The notes: generated from the letters alone by a model not told the origin. 64,000 bases of DNA from an uncultured Lachnospiraceae bacterium (GCA_934376945.1 CAKRPI010000001.1:1-64000), one strand, 5' to 3'; counted from the first letter of the stretch, positions 27,668 to 36,277 are shown. A program made the numbers and translations.

Positions 27668-27713
27668 AAATATTCCGGTTAGCTCTGGATGAAACAAGAA
27701 CTGGCTGGGAAAA

Positions 27714-27747
27714 GGAAATGCTGCAGCAGAAGTGTTGCAGCATTTCC
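27714..27747 (+). terminator. 12-bp hairpin between ilvB and serC
   Basis: Perfect arms GGAAATGCTGCA (27714-27725) and TGCAGCATTTCC (27736-27747) enclose a 10-base loop. No T run follows, so it may stabilise the 3' end or weaken read-through rather than terminate fully. Confidence 0.45.
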
Positions 27748-27769
27748 ATAAAATGAGGAGGATGAAAAA

Positions 27770-28852
27770 GTGAGCAGAGTTTATAATTTTTCGGCCGGAC
27801 CGGCGGTGTTACCGGAAGAGGTTCTAAAAGAAGCACAGGAAGAAATGTTGGATTACAGAGGATGCGGACAGTCTGTTATGGAGATGAGTCATCGTTCCAA
27901 AGTGTTTGACGATCTGATCAATGAGACAGAGGAAGACCTTCGTGATCTGATGCAGATTCCGGACAATTACCGAATTCTGTATATGCAGGGCGGAGCAAGC
28001 CTGCAATTTGCAATGATTCCGATGAATCTGATGAAAAATGGTGTAGCTGACTACATTATTACGGGACAGTGGGCGAAGAAAGCATGGCAGGAAGCACAAA
28101 AATATGGGCAGGCAAATGCCATTGCATCCAGTGCAGACAAAACCTTTACTTATATTCCGGATTGCAGCGATCTGCCGATCGATGAAAAGGCTGATTACGT
28201 TTATATTTGCGAGAATAATACCATTTACGGAACAAAATATAAAAAGCTTCCAAATACAAAAGGAAAGCTTCTTGTATCTGATGTATCCTCCTGTTTTCTT
28301 TCTGAACCGGTCAATGTATCTGATTATGGTATTCTTTACGGCGGCGTGCAGAAGAATATCGGACCGGCAGGAATGGTGATTTCCATTATCCGGGAAGACC
28401 TGATTACGGATGATGTGATGCCGTTTACACCGACTATGATGAAGTTTAAAACATATGCAGATGCAAATTCCATGTATAATACGCCAAACTGCTACTGCAT
28501 TTATATGTGTGGCAAGGTATTTAAATGGATTAAATCCATGGGTGGTCTTGCAGCAATGAAAGAGCGTAACGAGGCAAAGGCAAAGCTTCTTTATGATTAT
28601 CTTGATGAGAGTGCACTGTTTCGCGGAACGGTTGTAAAGGAAGACCGTTCTTTGATGAATGTTCCGTTCGTGACAGGGGACAAAGAGCTGGATGCAAAAT
28701 TCGTCAGGGAAGCGGAGCAGGCTGGTTTTGTCAACTTGAAGGGACACCGGACAGTCGGAGGAATGCGTGCAAGCATTTACAATGCAATGCCGGTAGAAGG
28801 AGTGGAAAAACTGGTAGCATTTATGAAAGAATTTGAAAAGGAGAATGCGTAA
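27770..28852 (+). CDS. serC: phosphoserine aminotransferase
   Basis: The 360-residue PLP enzyme makes phosphoserine from 3-phosphohydroxypyruvate and glutamate. Seen: NFSAGPAVLPEEVLKEAQ, MEMSHRS, MQGGASLQFAMIPMNL, the PLP lysine in YGGVQKNIGPAG, and GHRTVGGMRASIYNAMP. The start is GTG with GAGGAGG 8 bases upstream. Its stop overlaps the serA start by one base (TAATG), so the two are translationally coupled. Confidence 0.95.
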   Translation: MSRVYNFSAGPAVLPEEVLKEAQEEMLDYRGCGQSVMEMSHRSKVFDDLINETEEDLRDLMQIPDNYRILYMQGGASLQFAMIPMNLMKNGVADYIITGQWAKKAWQEAQKYGQANAIASSADKTFTYIPDCSDLPIDEKADYVYICENNTIYGTKYKKLPNTKGKLLVSDVSSCFLSEPVNVSDYGILYGGVQKNIGPAGMVISIIREDLITDDVMPFTPTMMKFKTYADANSMYNTPNCYCIYMCGKVFKWIKSMGGLAAMKERNEAKAKLLYDYLDESALFRGTVVKEDRSLMNVPFVTGDKELDAKFVREAEQAGFVNLKGHRTVGGMRASIYNAMPVEGVEKLVAFMKEFEKENA

Positions 28853-30009
28853 TGTTTCGGTATACATGTCTCAATCCGATTGCAAGAACGGGTCTGGATG
28901 GATTTTCAGAAAACTATGAAAAAACAGAAGAAATAAACAGCGCAGATGCGATTCTGGTGCGCAGTGCGAAAATGCATGAAATGGAGCTTCCGAAAAGTGT
29001 ATGTGCGATTGCACGGGCTGGAGCAGGCGTGAATAACATTCCGCTGCAGAAATATGCAGAGCAGGGAATTGTTGTATTTAATACTCCGGGTGCAAATGCA
29101 AATGGTGTAAAGGAACTGGTATTTGCCGGAATGCTGCTGGCTGCAAGAGATATTATCGGAGGTGCAAACTGGACAAAGAGCCAGGCAGAGAATCCGGATG
29201 TGACATCAGCTGCAGAAAAAGAAAAAAAGAAGTTTGCCGGAACAGAGCTGCTTGGGAAGAAGCTTGGGATTATCGGACTTGGTGCAATCGGTGTGAAGGT
29301 GGCAAATGCAGCAACACATCTTGGAATGGATGTATACGGTTATGATCCTTATATTTCGGTTGATGCTGCATGGAATCTTTCCAGAAATATCCATCATATC
29401 AATGATGTTGAGGATATTTACCGTCAGTGCGATTATATTACGATCCATGTACCGCTTTTGGATTCTACCAGAAAAATGATTAACAAAGATGCGATCGGCA
29501 AGATGAAGGACGGAGTTGTGATTCTGAATTTTGCAAGAGATCTTCTGGTAGATGAGGAGGCTGTACTTGCAGCAATTGAAGCAGGAAAAGTACATCGTTA
29601 CGTTTCGGATTTTCCAAACCAGACGACAGTTGGGAAACCGGGAGTAATTGTGACACCACATCTGGGCGCATCCACAGCGGAATCTGAGGAAAACTGTGCA
29701 GTGATGGCGGTGAAGGAGCTGCGTAATTTTCTGGAGAACGGAAATATCAAAAATTCAGTTAATTATCCGAATTGCGATCTTGGTGTTTGCGAGTCTGCTT
29801 CCAGGCTTGCAATCTGCCACAAAAATGTAAAGGGTATGATCAGCCGTTTGACGGATGTGCTTGCAGATACGAATATTCATAATATGAGCAATGCAAGTAA
29901 AGGTGATTTTGCGTATACGCTGCTGGATCTTGATTCTGCAGTTTCTCCACAGGAGCTTGTGCAGGTAGAGGCGATAGAAGGTGTACTGAAGGTACGGGTT
30001 GTAAAATAA
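28852..30009 (+). CDS. serA: D-3-phosphoglycerate dehydrogenase
   Basis: The 385-residue protein commits 3-phosphoglycerate to serine synthesis. The NAD-binding motif GLGAIGVKVANAATHLGMDVYGYDP is near residue 140, and the C-terminus (about 315-385) looks like an ACT domain, the usual site of serine feedback. The catalytic His lies in VTPHLGASTAESE. It is shorter than E. coli SerA at the N-terminus, as is common for the Firmicute form. It is coupled to serC and followed by a terminator. Confidence 0.92.
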   Translation: MFRYTCLNPIARTGLDGFSENYEKTEEINSADAILVRSAKMHEMELPKSVCAIARAGAGVNNIPLQKYAEQGIVVFNTPGANANGVKELVFAGMLLAARDIIGGANWTKSQAENPDVTSAAEKEKKKFAGTELLGKKLGIIGLGAIGVKVANAATHLGMDVYGYDPYISVDAAWNLSRNIHHINDVEDIYRQCDYITIHVPLLDSTRKMINKDAIGKMKDGVVILNFARDLLVDEEAVLAAIEAGKVHRYVSDFPNQTTVGKPGVIVTPHLGASTAESEENCAVMAVKELRNFLENGNIKNSVNYPNCDLGVCESASRLAICHKNVKGMISRLTDVLADTNIHNMSNASKGDFAYTLLDLDSAVSPQELVQVEAIEGVLKVRVVK

Positions 30010-30022
30010 AAAAGTCAGAAAC

Positions 30023-30053
30023 AGAGGTTGCCACTGTGGCGGCCTCTTTTTTG
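30023..30053 (+). terminator. terminator after serCA
   Basis: A stem pairs AGAGG..GCCAC with TGGC..CCTCT (30023-30047) and six T residues follow. Confidence 0.78.
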
Positions 30054-30199
30054 ATATTGATACGAATATACGCTTGATTCTGCACGTCTGTATTTTGACG
30101 CAGTGGAACAGAACTGGAGTTTTGACCGAATATTGGTGAAACTGCCTGAACATAACCTGCTTTTTTGTACATTCACAATAATGACCTCTGGTCAAAAGA

Positions 30200-30258
30200 A
30201 AGAAAAATTGGAAGAATTTCCAATTTTTCTTGAGTTTATTCGGATAAAATGGTAAACT
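30200..30258 (+). promoter_or_regulatory. glgB promoter overlapping a perfect 14-bp inverted repeat
   Basis: TTGAGT at 30230-30235 and TAAACT at 30253-30258 are separated by 17 bases. The right arm of an inverted repeat (30200-30213 with 30218-30231) ends inside the -35 box, so the palindrome could be an operator or a terminator protecting glgB from upstream transcripts. The rest of 30054-30199 shows nothing I recognise. Confidence 0.5.
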
Positions 30259-30307
30259 ATACAGTGTTAGATTTTTGACTATATTCACAAGTCTTGGAGG
30301 GTACCAT

Positions 30308-32968
30308 ATGGATGAGAAGTTATACGAGTTAATGGACTGGGCAGGCGTTGAGGCAATTGTCTATTCAGAAGAGGATCAGCCGCAGAATCTGCTCGGAGCA
30401 CATGTGACGGAAGATGGCATCACGATTCAGGGATTTTTCCCCGGAGCCAAAGAAGTGGCAGTCAAAGCAAACGGTGGAAAAAAGGTATACCAGATGGATC
30501 TTGAGGATGAAGCAGGATATTTTGCAGCATTGATTCCAGGAAAACGGATACCGGATTATGTGTATCATGTGACATATGAAGACGGAAGCGAGGAGGAACT
30601 GCTCGATCCGTATAATTTTGCACCACAGATCACAGAAAAAGAGACAAAGAAATTCAATGCAGGAATCTGCTATGATATTTATAAAAAGCTTGGAGCACAT
30701 CCGATGACCGTAAATGGTGTACAGGGTGTGGAATTTGCAGTATGGGCACCGAATGCGCTGCGCGTCAGTGTGGTAGGTGATTTTAATCTCTGGGACGGCA
30801 GACGGCTCCCGATGAGAAGACTCTGGGATTCCGGAATTTTTGAATTATTTGTACCGAATCTTCCGGATGGAGCATTGTATAAATATGAAATAAAAGCGAA
30901 GGGCGGACTGACCTATCTGAAGGCAGATCCGTATGCAAATGCGGCAGAACTTCGTCCGAATACGGCTTCAATTGTGACTGATCTTTCGAAATTTGAATGG
31001 TCGGATCAGAACTGGATGGAGAATCGAAAAAAACGCAACGAAGATCATGAACCGATGGCAGTATATGAGGTGCATCTTGGTTCATGGAGAAAACCGGAGG
31101 ATGGCCGGGAGTTTTATAATTACCGTGAGCTTGCTGTGATGCTCGCAGAATACGTAAAAGAGATGGGATATACACATGTAGAGCTGATGCCTGTCATGGA
31201 GCATCCGTTTGATGCATCATGGGGATATCAGGTGACGGGATATTATGCACCGACTGCCCGTTACGGTACACCGCAGGATTTTATGTATTTTATGAATTAT
31301 ATGCATGAGCAGGGGATCGGTGTGATTCTTGACTGGGTTCCAGCACATTTTCCGAGAGATACATTTGGTCTGAGCGCGTTTGATGGTACCTGTTTGTATG
31401 AACATCTCGATCCGCGCAAGGGTTCACATCCGCACTGGGGGACACTGATTTACAATTATGGCCGTCCGGAAGTATCGAATTTTCTGATCGCCAATGCATT
31501 GTTCTGGAAAAATGTTTACCATGCAGACGGAATCCGGATGGATGCAGTAGCATCGATGCTTTATCTGGATTACGGAAAAAATGCCGGGGAGTGGGTTGCG
31601 AATATCTATGGCGGAAATGAAAATCTGGAGGCAGTGGAATTTTTTAAACATTTGAATTCTATTTTCAAAAAACCGAAGGACGGAGCGCTTCTGATTGCAG
31701 AGGAGTCTACTGCGTGGCCTAAGGTTACAGCACCCGTGGAAGAAGAGGGGCTTGGCTTTGATTATAAGTGGAATATGGGCTGGATGAATGATTTCCTGGG
31801 TTATATGCAGCTGGATCCGATTTTCCGTTCCTATCATCATGGAGAGCTTACCTTCAGTATGGTCTATGCCTACAGTGAGAAATTCATTTTGACACTGTCA
31901 CACGATGAAGTGGTACATGGAAAAGGTTCCATGATCGGAAAAATGCCGGGAAAGCGAAAAATGAAATTTGCAAATCTGCGTGCGGCATACGGTTTTATGA
32001 TGGCACATCCCGGAAAAAAACTGCTGTTTATGGGGCAGGACTTTGCACAGTTTGCTGAGTGGAATGAGGCGAAGAGTCTTGAATGGGAGTTACTGCAGTA
32101 TGAGGAGCATCAGCAGCTGAGTCATTATGTCCAGGCATTACTGAAATTGTACCGTGAACAGCCGGCGATGTACGAAAAAGATTTTGATCCGATTGGGTTT
32201 GAATGGATCAATAATATTTCTGCAGATGAAAATATGGTTGTGTTTATGCGAAGGGGAACGAAGGCGCAGGAAGATCTGCTTGTCGTGTGCAATTTCTCGC
32301 CGCTGGTATACGAAAATCACAAAATAGGTGTTCCGTACAGCGGAAAATTTAAGGAGATATTTAACAGTGACAGTATAGAATTCGGTGGAGACGGCAATAC
32401 AAATCCGCGTGCCAAGAGTTCTAAAAAGAGTCCGTGTGATGACCGTGAGGATTCCATTCAGATTTTGGTTCCACCGATGGGCATTTCGATATTCAAGTGT
32501 ACACGAACGGAAGAAAAGCTTTCAGCAGGAAAAAAGACAAGAGCCGGAGCATCTGAAGAAAAGAAACGGACACGAAAGCCGGAGCAGAAAAAAACGGCGG
32601 TAAAGAAAGCAGCGGAGGCAGCGCAGGAACCGGCAAAAGCAGAAATACCGAAGATGACGGTTCCGATAAAAGAGGAGCCAAAGGAAACTAAGGTGGCGGT
32701 AAAGCGCGAACCGAAGGAAACTAAGGTGACGGTAAAGCGCGAGCCGAAGGAGACCAAGGTGGCGGTAAAGCGCGAGCCGAAGGAAACTAAGGTGGCGGTA
32801 AAGCGTGAACCGAAGGAGACCAAGGTGGCGGTAAAGCGTGAACCGAAGGAGACCAAGGTGGCGGTAAAGCGTGAACCGAAGGAGACCAAGGTGGCGGTAA
32901 AGCGCGAGCCGAAGGAGACCAAGGTGGCGGTAAAGCCAGAAGAGAAAAAAGCGGCCGGTCTGGAATAA
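30308..32968 (+). CDS. glgB: 1,4-alpha-glucan branching enzyme with cationic repeat tail
   Basis: The 886-residue protein adds alpha-1,6 branches to glycogen. It has an N-terminal glucan-binding region, a CBM48 domain (near 135-230), a GH13 catalytic barrel with DGIRMDAVASML (nucleophile), LLIAEEST (acid/base) and LTLSHDEVVHGKGS, and a C-terminal beta domain ending near residue 730. Then comes an extra ~155-residue Lys/Glu/Arg-rich tail with eight 11-residue repeats of KETKVAVKREP type (about 791-878). The family normally ends near 640-730 residues. The ATG at 30308 has GGAGGG 6 bases upstream. No other glg genes are adjacent. Confidence 0.92.
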   Translation: MDEKLYELMDWAGVEAIVYSEEDQPQNLLGAHVTEDGITIQGFFPGAKEVAVKANGGKKVYQMDLEDEAGYFAALIPGKRIPDYVYHVTYEDGSEEELLDPYNFAPQITEKETKKFNAGICYDIYKKLGAHPMTVNGVQGVEFAVWAPNALRVSVVGDFNLWDGRRLPMRRLWDSGIFELFVPNLPDGALYKYEIKAKGGLTYLKADPYANAAELRPNTASIVTDLSKFEWSDQNWMENRKKRNEDHEPMAVYEVHLGSWRKPEDGREFYNYRELAVMLAEYVKEMGYTHVELMPVMEHPFDASWGYQVTGYYAPTARYGTPQDFMYFMNYMHEQGIGVILDWVPAHFPRDTFGLSAFDGTCLYEHLDPRKGSHPHWGTLIYNYGRPEVSNFLIANALFWKNVYHADGIRMDAVASMLYLDYGKNAGEWVANIYGGNENLEAVEFFKHLNSIFKKPKDGALLIAEESTAWPKVTAPVEEEGLGFDYKWNMGWMNDFLGYMQLDPIFRSYHHGELTFSMVYAYSEKFILTLSHDEVVHGKGSMIGKMPGKRKMKFANLRAAYGFMMAHPGKKLLFMGQDFAQFAEWNEAKSLEWELLQYEEHQQLSHYVQALLKLYREQPAMYEKDFDPIGFEWINNISADENMVVFMRRGTKAQEDLLVVCNFSPLVYENHKIGVPYSGKFKEIFNSDSIEFGGDGNTNPRAKSSKKSPCDDREDSIQILVPPMGISIFKCTRTEEKLSAGKKTRAGASEEKKRTRKPEQKKTAVKKAAEAAQEPAKAEIPKMTVPIKEEPKETKVAVKREPKETKVTVKREPKETKVAVKREPKETKVAVKREPKETKVAVKREPKETKVAVKREPKETKVAVKREPKETKVAVKPEEKKAAGLE
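32678..32941 (+). repeat. eight tandem 33-bp in-frame repeats in glgB
   Basis: Eight exact-length 33-bp units run end to end. They differ almost only at synonymous sites (GAAACT/GAGACC, CGCGAA/CGCGAG/CGTGAA), apart from one Ala-to-Thr change in unit 2 and divergence at the two ends. The mosaic of shared variants suggests expansion by unequal recombination with the protein sequence kept. Confidence 0.92.
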
Positions 32969-33027
32969 AAAAGTTATAAAAGCAGGAGCTTTCCCGACTG
33001 AGATAAAATTTGTACGGAGAAACAGGA

Positions 33028-33375
33028 ATGGAAAAGAAAAGTAATAACGCAGTAGTACATACACACACACTGGATGACGGTACAGTGGTAACTCATACAC
33101 ATAACCACACACATACACATGAAAATACAAAGGCGGTATTAAACCGCCTTTCCAGAGCAATCGGACATCTGGAATCTATCCGGAGGATGGTGGAGGACGG
33201 ACGTGACTGCAGCGAGGTGCTGATTCAGCTTTCAGCGGTGAAATCGGCGATTAATAATACCGGAAAGGTAATTCTGCAGGATCATATTCAGCATTGTCTG
33301 GTCGATGCGATTGAGTCAGGGGATATGGAAACCATTGAAGAATTAAATAAAGCAATTGACCGGTTTATTAAGTGA
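33028..33375 (+). CDS. CsoR-type metal-sensing repressor with His-rich N-terminus
   Basis: The 115-residue all-alpha DUF156/CsoR-RcnR protein would bind DNA and release it on binding a metal ion. The Cys-His-Cys ligand set of copper sensors appears as RDC and DHIQHC. Unusually, residues 9-29 hold eight or more His in HTHTL and HTHNHTHTH, which might bind Ni, Zn or Co as well. No metal transporter is adjacent, so the target is unknown. The ATG at 33028 has GGAGA 7 bases upstream. It follows glgB by 59 bases, possibly on one transcript. Confidence 0.85.
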   Translation: MEKKSNNAVVHTHTLDDGTVVTHTHNHTHTHENTKAVLNRLSRAIGHLESIRRMVEDGRDCSEVLIQLSAVKSAINNTGKVILQDHIQHCLVDAIESGDMETIEELNKAIDRFIK

Positions 33376-33395
33376 TGAGAACTCAGGCGACTGAA

Positions 33396-33428
33396 AGCAG
33401 CAAAGTGGTTTTTGAATATTCGCTTTAC
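33396..33428 (+). repeat. degenerate dispersed palindromic repeat
   Basis: This stretch matches the repeat at about two thirds of positions (CAAAGTGG ... GAATATTCGCTTTAC). The arms still pair over about six bases if G-U pairs are allowed. It lies in the 100-base gap between the repressor and the second sirtuin-like gene. Confidence 0.45.
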
Positions 33429-33475
33429 GGTTGTTTCTGAGCAGTAACTGGTAAATGGGTACGGAGGTGTTAGTT

Positions 33476-34294
33476 ATGAATGGAAGAGAATTGGCAGGTG
33501 TTTTGTATAAAAGCGCTTATACAGTGTGTATTTCCGGACGGGAAATGATCGTGGAAGATGGGATCGATTCCATGAGAGATATGGAAACAGCCTATGAAAT
33601 TGAAACAAAATACGGTTATTCGCCGGAGGAAGTTTTCAGCGCCCGTTTTTTTAACACACGCACAGAACAGTTTTATGAATTTTATCGGGAAGAAGTTCTG
33701 GCGCAGGATAAGGAACCTGGTCCTGCTTATCAGGCGCTTGCAAAGCTTGAAAGCCTTGGGGCACTTCAGTGTACCATTACAAGACAGTTGTTTGATTTTC
33801 CACGTCGTGCCGGATGCCATAAGGTTTATAATCTGCATGGGAATATTTTTGAAAAAAACGCATGCCCGAGATGTGGGAAGATTTATCCGATGGAGTATTT
33901 AAGAGACAGTGAAAAAGTTCCTCTGTGTGAGCGGTGTCGGGTTCCGATTCACCCTGGAGTAACGCTTTTGGGAGAAATGGTTGATATCGGACTGATGACG
34001 AAGGCTGCTGATGAAGTATCGAAGGCAGATACGTTGCTTCTTGCCGGGACAAATCTATGGGAAGAGACCGTACAGCAGTTTTTGAAATATTTTCATGGAA
34101 CAAATATAATTCTGATTCATTCCGGTCATCATTTTGCGGACAGAGATGCCGATATTTTCCTGAACGGAAAATGTTCAGAGATTTTGCCGGAGACTGCAGA
34201 AGAGATGGAGCGTTTGAAGGAGCCGGACAAAGCCTGGGAGACAACCGGACAGAAGGTATTGGGAAAGAAAGCAGAAACTGACCGGCAGAAATAG
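33476..34294 (+). CDS. divergent sirtuin (Sir2)-like protein with altered NAD loop
   Basis: The 272-residue protein keeps the overall Sir2 order: TVCISGREMIVEDGID in place of GAGxSxxSGIPDFR, TRQLFDFPRRAGCHKVYNLHGNIF with the catalytic His retained, two zinc cysteine pairs (CPRCG and CERCR), PGVTLLGEMVD for the PxVVxFGE loop, and LLLAGTNL for GTSL. The NAD-binding Gly-rich loop and the TQNxD motif are both changed, so it may bind another ligand or act weakly. The ATG at 33476 has GGAGG 8 bases upstream; an ATG at 33455 overlaps the site. It is monocistronic, with a terminator downstream. It is a different branch from the protein at 13347. Confidence 0.68.
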   Translation: MNGRELAGVLYKSAYTVCISGREMIVEDGIDSMRDMETAYEIETKYGYSPEEVFSARFFNTRTEQFYEFYREEVLAQDKEPGPAYQALAKLESLGALQCTITRQLFDFPRRAGCHKVYNLHGNIFEKNACPRCGKIYPMEYLRDSEKVPLCERCRVPIHPGVTLLGEMVDIGLMTKAADEVSKADTLLLAGTNLWEETVQQFLKYFHGTNIILIHSGHHFADRDADIFLNGKCSEILPETAEEMERLKEPDKAWETTGQKVLGKKAETDRQK

Positions 34295-34410
34295 TAATGT
34301 AAAACAGTATTTGATGTGCGGTCTGTGTTTCCAGATGGTAAAACCGGAGAAATTTGGAATAGTTCTGAATGGTGCCGGCTTTATGCGGAAAAAGACAGAA
34401 GCAGTCATTG

Positions 34411-34446
34411 AAAGGCTTCCGGTGTCGACATGACCGGAAGCTTTTT
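34411..34446 (+). terminator. terminator after sirtuin-like gene 2
   Basis: Arms of about 12 bp (AGGCTTCCGGT with ACCGGAAGCTTT) enclose a 9-base loop and run into a T tract. Confidence 0.75.
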
Positions 34447-34523
34447 GTGCAGAATAGTGTAATTTTATGACAAAAAGATGCAGAATTACCTGGATTTGGG
34501 TATTCCCAAAAGGCGGTACATGA

Positions 34524-34597
34524 TATATAATTAGATATTGCGAAAATCTATTTGTACAGACAAACGGCTGGAATGTACGATTCGTACATTCTTTTTT
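34524..34597 (+). other. possible short transcript or attenuator upstream of SGNH gene
   Basis: A TGATATATAAT-type -10 region lies at 34521-34531 with no good -35. Some 40 bases later come a small hairpin (TTTGT/ACAAA near 34551-34564) and then a perfect 9-bp stem (34571-34579 with 34583-34591) followed by six T residues. This could be a small RNA with its own terminator or an attenuator in the SGNH leader. The remaining gap to 34694 holds nothing else I recognise. Confidence 0.4.
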
Positions 34598-34694
34598 GTG
34601 ATAAAACCAGACATTTTAGAATTCCGTATGCAGACTGCAAAAGTATTGCTGTTCTGGTTGGTGACGATAGAAAATAAGATACAGGAGATATGTC

Positions 34695-35735
34695 ATGGCA
34701 AAATCGAAAGGCAAAAGAAAGAGACGGAATGATTCTCTTGTACTGCAGCTAATGGTTCTGGTGGCGATTGTGCTGGTAGTGTTTGAAGGAAAGCTTGTAG
34801 TTACAATGGTTACACACAGTACGTCAACGAAGAAAACGGAATCTTCCGGTTCAGGGGAGGAAAAAGAAGTAGCCGGAAGCAGCAAAACAGAGACACAACA
34901 GGATGCGGAGGCGGGAAATCTGGCATCCATACAAGACGGAGCAAGCGGGCAATCGGTTCTTGCGGGCCTTCCGATCGGAAAAGGAACGGTCAGTCAGCAG
35001 TCAGAGACAGACGCTTCTTATCCTACGGTATCAAACCCGGATAGTACGGCAATTGTCAAAGAGGCAGATACGCCGGTGGATGATTCCTATTTCTCGGATG
35101 CAGTTTTTATTGGTGATTCCAGAATGCAGGGATTTCAGAATGCATCCGGAATTACCCAGGGTACCTTCTTCACGAGTGTCGGAATGTCTCTTGCTACGAT
35201 GCAAAGTGAAGCAGTTATTCCGACTTCAGAGGGAAATGTGACAGTTGCAGCGGCACTTTCCGGTGGGCACTATGGAAAAGTCTATATTATGCTTGGAACA
35301 AACGATTTGGGCGAGTATGACTGGGATTCCTTTAAAGAAGGTTTTATTTCATGTGTAAAACGCTTCCAGGAGATTCAGCCGGATGCGATCTTCTATATTT
35401 GCAGCGTTTTTTATGTGGAAGAGTCTAAGATTACAAGCGGAAGCAGCTATGTTACGAATGCAAACGTAGATAAGATCAATTCGATTCTTCTGGATATTTG
35501 TGAGAGTGAAGGATATCATTATCTGAATCTGAATGAGATTCTGTCAAATGGGTATGGTTCCTTGATTGAAGGTGCATCCAGTGACGGAGTGCATGTATAT
35601 GAAAAATATTGCAAGCAGATGCTGACGTATCTGAAGTCCCATTATGTTACTGCAGATGACGCATCAGATAATTCCGGTAAAGAAGAACAGGAAACAGAGC
35701 CTGAGACAGAAGCAAAAAAGGAAGAAACAAAATAA
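34695..35735 (+). CDS. membrane-anchored SGNH/GDSL hydrolase
   Basis: The 346-residue protein has a short basic start, a membrane anchor (about 15-38), a Ser/Thr/Glu-rich linker to about 125, an SGNH hydrolase domain and an acidic Lys/Glu tail. Catalytic blocks are visible: GDSRMQG with Ser142, LGTNDLG with Asn203, and SDGVH with Asp297/His300. Such extracytoplasmic esterases transfer or remove acetyl groups on wall polymers. The MBOAT and DHHW genes 1 kb downstream make a shared role in O-acetylation plausible (inference). AGGAG lies about 8 bases before the ATG. Confidence 0.83.
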   Translation: MAKSKGKRKRRNDSLVLQLMVLVAIVLVVFEGKLVVTMVTHSTSTKKTESSGSGEEKEVAGSSKTETQQDAEAGNLASIQDGASGQSVLAGLPIGKGTVSQQSETDASYPTVSNPDSTAIVKEADTPVDDSYFSDAVFIGDSRMQGFQNASGITQGTFFTSVGMSLATMQSEAVIPTSEGNVTVAAALSGGHYGKVYIMLGTNDLGEYDWDSFKEGFISCVKRFQEIQPDAIFYICSVFYVEESKITSGSSYVTNANVDKINSILLDICESEGYHYLNLNEILSNGYGSLIEGASSDGVHVYEKYCKQMLTYLKSHYVTADDASDNSGKEEQETEPETEAKKEETK

Positions 35736-35788
35736 GAAGAAACAAAATAAGAAAGATAAAAAGGAAAGACTGAAAGGAGATATACAAG

Positions 35789-36250
35789 ATGAAGAAGTTA
35801 ACAGCAGTAATCTGCACAGCAATGATGGCGCTTAGTCTGACTGCCTGCGGAGGGAATACAAAAGAGGTATCTGTGAATCCGGAGAAGCTTGCAGAAGAGC
35901 TTTTGACGACAGTGACGTCAGATGAGCTGACGAAGAGCAGCATGGATCTGTCTACGGTATATTTTTATGATGCGAACAATGTAAATTCTGCGGTAGCTTA
36001 CGCAAGTTCCGGAACGACATCCTGTGAAGTGGCCGTTGTAGAGAGTAAGGATGCATCAGAGACTACGGCTGTAGAGAAGAATTTCAAAACGAGAGTTGAA
36101 AACCAGAAGAATCTGTATGCTTCCTACAATGCACAGGAAGCTGGAAGACTGGATGATGCGATTATCAAAAGCGCAGGTAAATACACGGTATTGTGCGTCT
36201 GTGATGACACAGATAAGGCGAATGAGATTCTGAAAGAAAACGGTTTTTAA
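35789..36250 (+). CDS. DUF4358-type lipoprotein
   Basis: The 153-residue protein has a lipoprotein signal (MKKLTAVICTAMMALSLTAC) with the lipobox Leu-Thr-Ala-Cys at residues 17-20. The remaining ~130 residues look like the DUF4358 family of Clostridia, often encoded with SGNH and MBOAT genes. Function unknown. AAAGGAG lies before the ATG. It starts 53 bases after the SGNH gene, so both are likely on one transcript. Confidence 0.8.
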   Translation: MKKLTAVICTAMMALSLTACGGNTKEVSVNPEKLAEELLTTVTSDELTKSSMDLSTVYFYDANNVNSAVAYASSGTTSCEVAVVESKDASETTAVEKNFKTRVENQKNLYASYNAQEAGRLDDAIIKSAGKYTVLCVCDDTDKANEILKENGF

Positions 36251-36277
36251 AAAAAATTTGAAAAATCAAAAAAAGAC

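Noticed and set aside
27824-28867. 347-residue open frame antisense to serC
   Set aside because: It is an exact shadow of serC, rich in Cys and His as expected from reverse-frame reading, with no binding site or family resemblance.
32458-32922. 154-residue antisense frame made of FGSRFTATLVS repeats
   Set aside because: It is the reverse reading of the glgB tandem repeat; 33-bp units keep all six frames open, so the length means nothing.
34524-34597. Guanidine-II, PreQ1 or cyclic-di-GMP riboswitch
   Set aside because: Two small stems are present but none of the conserved loop sequences of these riboswitches could be found.
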